Below, one piece after another: positions 14,727 through 19,270 of a stretch of DNA of 19,270 nt. Each line of letters begins with the position of its first letter. Positions within the stretch are counted from its first letter, which is position 1. The translations under genes were made by a program, and so were the position numbers. The DNA is from Dehalococcoidia bacterium (lineage in GTDB: Bacteria > Chloroflexota > Dehalococcoidia > Dehalococcoidales > BS750m-G39): contig JAUWZG010000012.1 of the NCBI GenBank assembly GCA_030615425.1, positions 1 through 19,270 of the forward strand. Direction: 5' to 3'. The notes under the pieces were generated by a model. The model searched no databases and had not been told where the DNA came from. It worked only from the letters and a program-made list of their open reading frames with translations.

Positions 14727-15486
14727 AGAAGCAGAAGAAGCCTCGCCAAGCTCAGCCTGCCCTATCTGCAAGGGAGCCGGCTTTGTCCACCCCCGCCTGT
14801 CTTCAGGCAAGCCGGACTACAGTCGGGTGATTGCCTGTCGTTGCACTCAGCAAGAATTAGATAAAGAGCGCCAGACCCGCCTGCAGCGATATAGTGGTCT
14901 CGAACTTAAGCTACTTAGAAACATGACTTTCGACAATTTCGACCGGGAAGGGCTTAATCCGTCGCCGGAGCAACGCGAGAATTTGAAAGGGGCATTTCGC
15001 CTTGCCCTTGACTTCGCCAAATCACCCGAAGGCTGGCTGGTGTTCCAGGGTTTTACTGGCTGTGGCAAAACTCATCTGGCTGCTGCCATCGCCAATTACT
15101 GTCTCAAAGCCGGCAAGCCAGTGAAATTTGTGGTAGTGCCTGAGTTCCTTGACCACCTGCGCTCCACCTTCAACCCGGAGAGCCTAGTCTCCTACGATCA
15201 GCTCTTTGAAGAGGTAAAGAATGCCCCCCTGCTCATCCTGGACGACTTCGGCGAGCAGTCAACCACCCCCTGGGCAGAGGAAAAGCTTTATCAGGTCATT
15301 AACTACCGCTATAACGCCCGGCTGGCTACCGTAGTAACCACCCGCTTGACAACAGATGATATGGACGACCCCATAGTCTCCCGCTTCTTCGACCACCAAC
15401 TCAGTGTGGTGTTTGAAATTAGAGCCCCCGACTACCGGACCAGCCGAAAGAAAGCAACCCGTGACAAGAAAGGGCGCCAGGGCTAG
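14644..15486 (+). CDS. DnaC/DnaI-like AAA+ helicase loader with N-terminal cysteines
   Basis: A 280-residue AAA+ ATPase of the DnaC/DnaI/IstB group, which loads the replicative helicase onto DNA. An N-terminal cysteine set (C39, C42 in CPICKG, C65 and C67 in CRC) probably binds zinc, as in DnaI. NMTFDNFD precedes the ATPase core. Walker A is GFTGCGKTH (136-144), Walker B is LLILDDFGE (D200, D201), and TTR follows as a sensor block. There is no transposase beside it, so an IstB assignment is unlikely. ATG 14644 has AAGGTAAGGGAG directly upstream and would overlap the DnaD-like gene by 83 bases. An alternative ATG 14704 shortens the overlap but lacks a ribosome binding site; all domains are kept with either start. 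Confidence 0.88.
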   Translation: MEHIGEILRKQTQINTSNKNMGTLSGAEEAEEASPSSACPICKGAGFVHPRLSSGKPDYSRVIACRCTQQELDKERQTRLQRYSGLELKLLRNMTFDNFDREGLNPSPEQRENLKGAFRLALDFAKSPEGWLVFQGFTGCGKTHLAAAIANYCLKAGKPVKFVVVPEFLDHLRSTFNPESLVSYDQLFEEVKNAPLLILDDFGEQSTTPWAEEKLYQVINYRYNARLATVVTTRLTTDDMDDPIVSRFFDHQLSVVFEIRAPDYRTSRKKATRDKKGRQG

Positions 15487-15494
15487 CTACTGAT

Positions 15495-15524
15495 TTGCAT
15501 AGCCACCGAGTTTTTTAGTAAAAT
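15495..15524 (+). promoter_or_regulatory. Promoter of the HNH endonuclease gene
   Basis: TTGCAT (15495-15500) and TAAAAT (15519-15524) are 18 bases apart, between the loader gene and the HNH gene. The predicted start near 15531 leaves about 11 bases and no ribosome binding site before the start codon. Confidence 0.5.
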
Positions 15525-15541
15525 AGGCAAGTTCTGTATTG

Positions 15542-16063
15542 ATGAACGCCGTAGAGATGGTAAACCTTCCTGTTCTGGTATTAAATCAAAGCTATGAGCC
15601 GCTCAATGTATGTCGAGTGCGGCGAGCGGTAGTACTACTAGACCGTGGTAAGGCGGAGATGCTGGAGAACGGCACCGGATTTATCCACTCAGCTAGTTTC
15701 ACCTTCCCCGTGCCTTCGGTCATCCGCTTAGCCTATATGATTAAGCGTCCCCGACCGCAGAGAAAGCTAACCCGCCTTGAGATTTTCCACCGTGACCAAT
15801 TTACCTGCCAGTATTGTGGTAAGCAGACCCATCAACTTACCCTAGACCATGTCATCCCCCGATACCGAGGTGGTGAACACGTCTGGGAAAATGTGGTTAG
15901 TGCCTGTATACCCTGTAATCGGCGTAAGGCGGGTAAAACCCCCAATGAAGCTGGAATGAAATTAATTCGCCAGCCTACGCTGCCACGGGGCGACCGCTTC
16001 TTCTACATCCCCCACCACTACCTGCAAACCCAGGGGCAATGGCAAAAATACCTGCCCCAATAA
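15542..16063 (+). CDS. HNH endonuclease family protein
   Basis: A 173-residue protein with a conserved N-terminal part (VLVLNQSYEPLNVCRVRRAVVLL, residues 11-33) and a C-terminal HNH nuclease domain. The domain shows C89-C92 (CQYC), the DH pair D102-H103 in LTLDHVIPRYRGG, N117, and C122-C125 (CIPC) followed by NRRK. The four cysteines should bind zinc, and H103 with N117 should form the beta-beta-alpha metal site. This stand-alone type is widespread in Chloroflexota, Actinobacteria and Cyanobacteria and has no settled role; it is not linked here to restriction or phage genes. ATG 15542 is preferred over the adjacent TTG 15539. It has its own promoter and ends three bases from the convergent ricT. 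Confidence 0.88.
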   Translation: MNAVEMVNLPVLVLNQSYEPLNVCRVRRAVVLLDRGKAEMLENGTGFIHSASFTFPVPSVIRLAYMIKRPRPQRKLTRLEIFHRDQFTCQYCGKQTHQLTLDHVIPRYRGGEHVWENVVSACIPCNRRKAGKTPNEAGMKLIRQPTLPRGDRFFYIPHHYLQTQGQWQKYLPQ

Positions 16064-16066
16064 GAA

Positions 16067-16885
16067 CTAATCCTTCTTGGGCGGTTGCTCCTCAATGGTA
16101 ATATCACTGAGAGGTAGTTCCACTGTTGCCTGGCTCTCCAGCTCAACCAATACCGTTTCCTTGAGTGGGTTAGCCCCCACTACGCTAGCCACCCCCATGG
16201 GCGTAGACACTCGCTGGCCCGGCTTGGGCAACTTCTCCTTCATGGTATGGTATTGCTCACTCTCATAGGTTAAGCAGCACAACAAGCGACCACAAACACC
16301 AGATATCTTGAGCGGGTTAAGGGGTAAATCCTGCTCCTTAGCCATCTTTATAGAAACTGGAGAGAACTCGGTTAAGAAATTCATGCAACACAGAGGGCGT
16401 CCACACCGCCCAAAGCCGCCTATCAACTTGGCTTCATCCCTGGGTCCTAGTTGGCGTAGCTCGACCCGCACCTTAAAACGCTTATTTAACTCTCGAACCA
16501 GCTCACGGAAATCAACCCTCTCAGTAGCGCTAAAGAAAAAGGTAAGCCGGCTGCCATCAAGATTATATTCAGCGGATAGCAGTTTCATTGGTAGCCCTAA
16601 CTTAGTTATCAGCTCACCACACTCAGCCAGAGCCTCTCCTTCCTTGTCCTCAAACTCCTGAGCTCGCTTGATATCCTCAGGCTCCGCCTTGCGCACTACC
16701 GGTTTCAAGGGCTCAGTCACCTCACTAGCCAAAACCTGTGTCGGAGAAATGACCACCCTCCCCATCTCCAGACCGCGAACTGTCTTGATCACTACATAGT
16801 CATTTACCTCCAGGTCGATACCTGCGGGGTCAAAGTAATATACCTTACCAGCTCTTTTGAAACGTATGCCGACAATCTCAGCCAT
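16067..16885 (-). CDS. ricT: PSP1/RicT (YaaT) family protein
   Basis: A 272-residue PSP1-domain protein. The N-terminal part (about 1-60) is the VGIRFKRAGKVYYFDP block. The PSP1 C-terminal domain has ATERVDFRELVRELNKRF, RQLGPRDEAKLIGGFGRCGRPLCC and SGVCGRLLCCLTYE. Six cysteines stand out: C161, C166, C167, C198, C203, C204. In Bacillus subtilis RicT joins RicA and RicF in a complex that carries two [4Fe-4S] clusters and aids RNase Y in mRNA processing. No ricA or ricF lies in this window. The gene starts four bases after the holB stop, a widely conserved pairing. No ribosome binding site is visible before ATG 16885, so it is probably coupled to holB. Confidence 0.92.
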   Translation of the reverse strand: MAEIVGIRFKRAGKVYYFDPAGIDLEVNDYVVIKTVRGLEMGRVVISPTQVLASEVTEPLKPVVRKAEPEDIKRAQEFEDKEGEALAECGELITKLGLPMKLLSAEYNLDGSRLTFFFSATERVDFRELVRELNKRFKVRVELRQLGPRDEAKLIGGFGRCGRPLCCMNFLTEFSPVSIKMAKEQDLPLNPLKISGVCGRLLCCLTYESEQYHTMKEKLPKPGQRVSTPMGVASVVGANPLKETVLVELESQATVELPLSDITIEEQPPKKD

Positions 16886-16888
16886 AGT

Positions 16889-17905
16889 TTATACACCACT
16901 CTTTCCAGGCATACTGAGCATCAGCACCTCCAGCACCAGCCGCGGATTAGCGTTATCCTTAAGCTGCTGCCCGGCCGCCTGAATACTATTGATAAAAGAC
17001 CTTATCTGAGCCAGATTATAACCTCTACCCATGTCGACCAGCACCGCTTCCTGGTCGATGTTGGTGATGGTATCATTTCGTCCGAGCTTAACCAAAAGCA
17101 GGTCGTGCCACCACTCAAGCCACAAATCCAATACCTGCTGAACCGAACCCCGGTTTTGACTGAACTGAGCCGCCAGCTGGGAAGCGTAGTCAAAACGCTC
17201 ATCGTAATCACCGTTGGCGATATCAAGCAACCTGTCTATCTTCTCAGCACGCTGCTGAAGCAAACTATCATCAGCCGCCGCCAATAATGCCCAGCCCAGA
17301 CAGCCATGACAGAGCCTTGCCAGAAGCTCAGCCTTTGGCGACTCAACGCCCCGGCGTTCATTAAGGACAGCTTCCACCTGTGGGGTCGCCAGGGGGCGTA
17401 ACTCCAGTCGCTGACAGCGAGAAACTACGGTGGCGGGCAGAATACCCTCATTGGCGGTCAGCAGAATAAAGATTACCCCATCTGCCGGCTCTTCCAGGGT
17501 CTTGAGCAGGCAGTTAGCCGCTTCGTTTGACATTAGCTCAGCCCCATCAATAATAAACACCTTATACCTGCCCTCAAAGGGCGGCAGGCTGGATGAATGC
17601 TGCATATCCCTGACCTGGTCGATGCTGATTTCGGCCCGAGGCTTATCAGTTGAATTGCCCTTAGCGTTCAAGCCTATAATCTGGACATCAGCATGCTTAC
17701 CCGAAGCTATTTTCTGACAGGGGTCACACGAGCCACAGGGAGGCTCATCCGCCTGGCAGTTTAGCGCCCGAGCCAGGTCTAGAGCCAGGGTCATCTTGCC
17801 CACATGAGGGGGACCAACCAGAAGATAGGCATGAGCTATAGACTCTCGCTCCAGGTTACGCTGAAGCAAGGTGACCGCCCTGGATTGCCCGACTACCTGC
17901 CACAT
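16889..17905 (-). CDS. holB: DNA polymerase III subunit delta'
   Basis: A 338-residue AAA+ clamp-loader subunit. It begins WQVVGQSRAVTLLQRNLERESIAHAYLLVGPP, the usual start of delta'. The Walker A region reads GPPHVGKM (31-38), with Met in place of the Ser or Thr that holds magnesium, so this subunit probably does not hydrolyse ATP, as for E. coli delta'. A zinc module is formed by C50, C57, C60 and C63. The region VFIIDGAELMSNEAANCLLKTLEEP and the arginine-finger motif in VVSRCQRLELRPL are present. The clamp loader puts the sliding clamp on primed DNA. ATG 17905 has AAGGGG about eight bases upstream, overlapping the lysA stop; the gene lies between lysA and ricT in one operon. Confidence 0.93.
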   Translation of the reverse strand: MWQVVGQSRAVTLLQRNLERESIAHAYLLVGPPHVGKMTLALDLARALNCQADEPPCGSCDPCQKIASGKHADVQIIGLNAKGNSTDKPRAEISIDQVRDMQHSSSLPPFEGRYKVFIIDGAELMSNEAANCLLKTLEEPADGVIFILLTANEGILPATVVSRCQRLELRPLATPQVEAVLNERRGVESPKAELLARLCHGCLGWALLAAADDSLLQQRAEKIDRLLDIANGDYDERFDYASQLAAQFSQNRGSVQQVLDLWLEWWHDLLLVKLGRNDTITNIDQEAVLVDMGRGYNLAQIRSFINSIQAAGQQLKDNANPRLVLEVLMLSMPGKSGV

Positions 17906-17917
17906 ACCGAAATCCCC

Positions 17918-19225
17918 TTAAATTAAATCAAACCGGGTCAGGTCATCAAGGGTCTCACGCCGCCGAATAAGTCGTGCCTTGCCTTCCTTAACCAAAACAA
18001 TGGCTGGCTTGAGCGAGGCGTTATAGTTGCTCGCCTGCGCCAGGCAATAGGCACCGCAATCAGCTACAGCGATAATATCACCGGCGGCAACTGGGGGCAG
18101 AGCAATATTCTCGATTAGTGTATCCCCCGATTCACAAAACTTACCGGCAATAGTAACCTTGCCCGCCTCCTTCTCCGCTATCCTATTGGCTACCACCGCC
18201 TCATGCTTAGCCCCGTAAAGGGCAGGACGGATATTGTCGGCCATGCCACCGTCTACCGAGACATAGCATCTGACACCGGGAATGTCCTTCACCACCCCCA
18301 CCGTGTATAGCGCCACCCCAGCCTGCCCCACTATCGCCCTCCCCGGCTCAACCACCAGCCTGGGCAACGTCAGACCCAGCTCCTGGCACTTGTTCTTAAT
18401 CCCGGAGGCTATCGCCTCGGCATAGGCGGAAATGGATGGGACAGGAGTATCCACAGCATACTGAATGGCAAAGCCGCCGCCAACACCCAGCTCGCTTAAT
18501 TCAAAACCATGTTTCCGCCTCATCTCAGCGGCAAAATTAAGAATAATTCCGATAGCCTGCTGATAGGGCTCAAGCTCGGCAATCTGTGAACCTATATGGA
18601 AGTGCAAGCCGACCAGGTTCAAGTTGAGTGCTGACATGGCTTGAGCCACTGCCTCATCACCATGAGCCATGGGGAAACCAAACTTGCTGTCGAGACTACC
18701 GGTAATAATATACTTGTGGGTGTGAGGCTCCACCCCGGGAGAAAGCCGCAGCAGTATATCGGGTTTATCGCCTCGCTCCCCGGCTAGCTGGTCTAACATG
18801 GCCAGCTCCTGAACATTGTCTACCACAATTCGCCCCATCCCCCACTCCAGAGCCAGCCTTAACTCCTCGGCTGACTTATTATTACCGTGGAAATAGACCT
18901 TTTGCATGGGGAAACCAGCAGAATGGACAATACTGAGCTCGCCGCCAGAGACCACATCCAGACCCAGCCCTTCCTCCTTAAAGGTTACAGCCAGAGCCTT
19001 ATTTATAAAAGCCTTGCAGGCATAGATAACCGTAGTATCAGCATAGCGCCGGCTAAACTCCTGCTTAAATTCGGCACACCGGCTACGCAAGCTGAATTCA
19101 TCAAAGACGTATAAAGGCGTGCCAAACTCAGCCGCCAGCTCCACAGCATCACAGCCGCCAATAGTCAGGTGACCCTTATTAGTAACCTCAGCGGTTAATG
19201 GAAATAAAGTAAGCCTGGACATCAT
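17918..19225 (-). CDS. lysA: Diaminopimelate decarboxylase
   Basis: This PLP enzyme removes CO2 from meso-diaminopimelate to give L-lysine, the last step of that pathway, in the cytoplasm. The 435-residue length is normal. K71 in YACKAF is the PLP lysine. GLDVVSGGEL, YFHGNNKS, GLHFHIGSQI (histidine stacking on PLP), GVGGGFAIQY (phosphate binding), EPGRAIVG, GKFCESGDTL (substrate-contacting cysteine) and DCGAYCLAQASNYN appear in family order. The start is ATG 19225, followed by a second ATG at 19222; only a weak AAGAG precedes them. A promoter ends so close that the mRNA may be leaderless. It leads a lysA-holB-ricT operon. In an organism without peptidoglycan, its product would serve protein synthesis only. 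Confidence 0.96.
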   Translation of the reverse strand: MMSRLTLFPLTAEVTNKGHLTIGGCDAVELAAEFGTPLYVFDEFSLRSRCAEFKQEFSRRYADTTVIYACKAFINKALAVTFKEEGLGLDVVSGGELSIVHSAGFPMQKVYFHGNNKSAEELRLALEWGMGRIVVDNVQELAMLDQLAGERGDKPDILLRLSPGVEPHTHKYIITGSLDSKFGFPMAHGDEAVAQAMSALNLNLVGLHFHIGSQIAELEPYQQAIGIILNFAAEMRRKHGFELSELGVGGGFAIQYAVDTPVPSISAYAEAIASGIKNKCQELGLTLPRLVVEPGRAIVGQAGVALYTVGVVKDIPGVRCYVSVDGGMADNIRPALYGAKHEAVVANRIAEKEAGKVTIAGKFCESGDTLIENIALPPVAAGDIIAVADCGAYCLAQASNYNASLKPAIVLVKEGKARLIRRRETLDDLTRFDLI

Positions 19226-19232
19226 CTCTTAA

Positions 19233-19261
19233 ATGTTAGCAGTGCTAGCTAGTTAAGTCAA
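19233..19261 (-). promoter_or_regulatory. Promoter of the lysA-holB-ricT operon
   Basis: On the minus strand TTGACT (19261-19256) and TAACAT (19238-19233) are separated by 17 bases. The predicted transcription start is at about 19226, right beside ATG 19225, which points to a leaderless or near-leaderless mRNA. Confidence 0.5.
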
Positions 19262-19270
19262 TTTATATTA

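Noticed and set aside
14644..15486. IstB transposition helper of an IS21-type element
   Set aside because: No transposase gene or inverted terminal repeats are nearby, and the dnaB/DnaD context and N-terminal cysteines fit a helicase loader.
15542..16063. HNH gene as part of a restriction or defence system
   Set aside because: No methyltransferase, helicase or other defence gene is nearby; the stand-alone family is widespread in housekeeping contexts.
1..19270. tRNA, rRNA or CRISPR
   Set aside because: Reading the intergenic stretches by eye showed no cloverleaf with a conserved T loop, no rRNA segment and no spaced identical repeats.

Overview
The window is a gene-dense, chromosomal housekeeping segment, about half G+C by eye, with no sign of mobile DNA. 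The protein set suggests Chloroflexota, probably the class Dehalococcoidia: a very short IF2 with almost no N-terminal extension, a 46-residue DUF5679-type zinc ribbon, an actinobacterial-type inositol-1-phosphate synthase, DnaD and DnaC/DnaI-like proteins beside DnaB, and a BadF/HgdC-type activase. This assignment is by recognition only; no search was run. Many genes start with GTG or TTG.

Layout. (1) 1-3020, minus strand: a promoter at about 2984-3013, the small zinc ribbon protein, a roughly 250-base leader with three hairpins, then ino1, a PimA-like mannosyltransferase and the start of a CDP-alcohol phosphatidyltransferase that runs off the left edge. Together the last three genes look like a route from glucose-6-phosphate to phosphatidylinositol and its mannoside. 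(2) 3089-7847, minus strand: the transcription/translation operon nusA-ylxR-infB-rbfA-truB, with no rimP in front. A good promoter and an intrinsic terminator lie between the divergent neighbour and nusA, so the operon may be attenuated. (3) 8238-13937, plus strand: an M20 amidohydrolase, a 2-hydroxyacyl-CoA dehydratase activase, plsX, a thioredoxin with an unusual CQPC active site, then rplI (bL9 with a long lysine-rich tail) and dnaB. (4) 13998-16063, plus strand: a DnaD-domain protein and a DnaC/DnaI-like loader, which with dnaB form a primosome block, then an HNH endonuclease. (5) 16067-19225, minus strand: lysA-holB-ricT, convergent with the HNH gene.

The most interesting points are the probable attenuator before nusA, the three-hairpin region before ino1, the inositol-lipid gene set, several departures from family-defining motifs (IF2 GHVNHGKT, thioredoxin CQPC), the bL9 tail, and several promoters placed so close to start codons that the mRNAs would be leaderless or nearly so. 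I saw no CRISPR array, tRNA, rRNA, insertion sequence or obvious new defence system.
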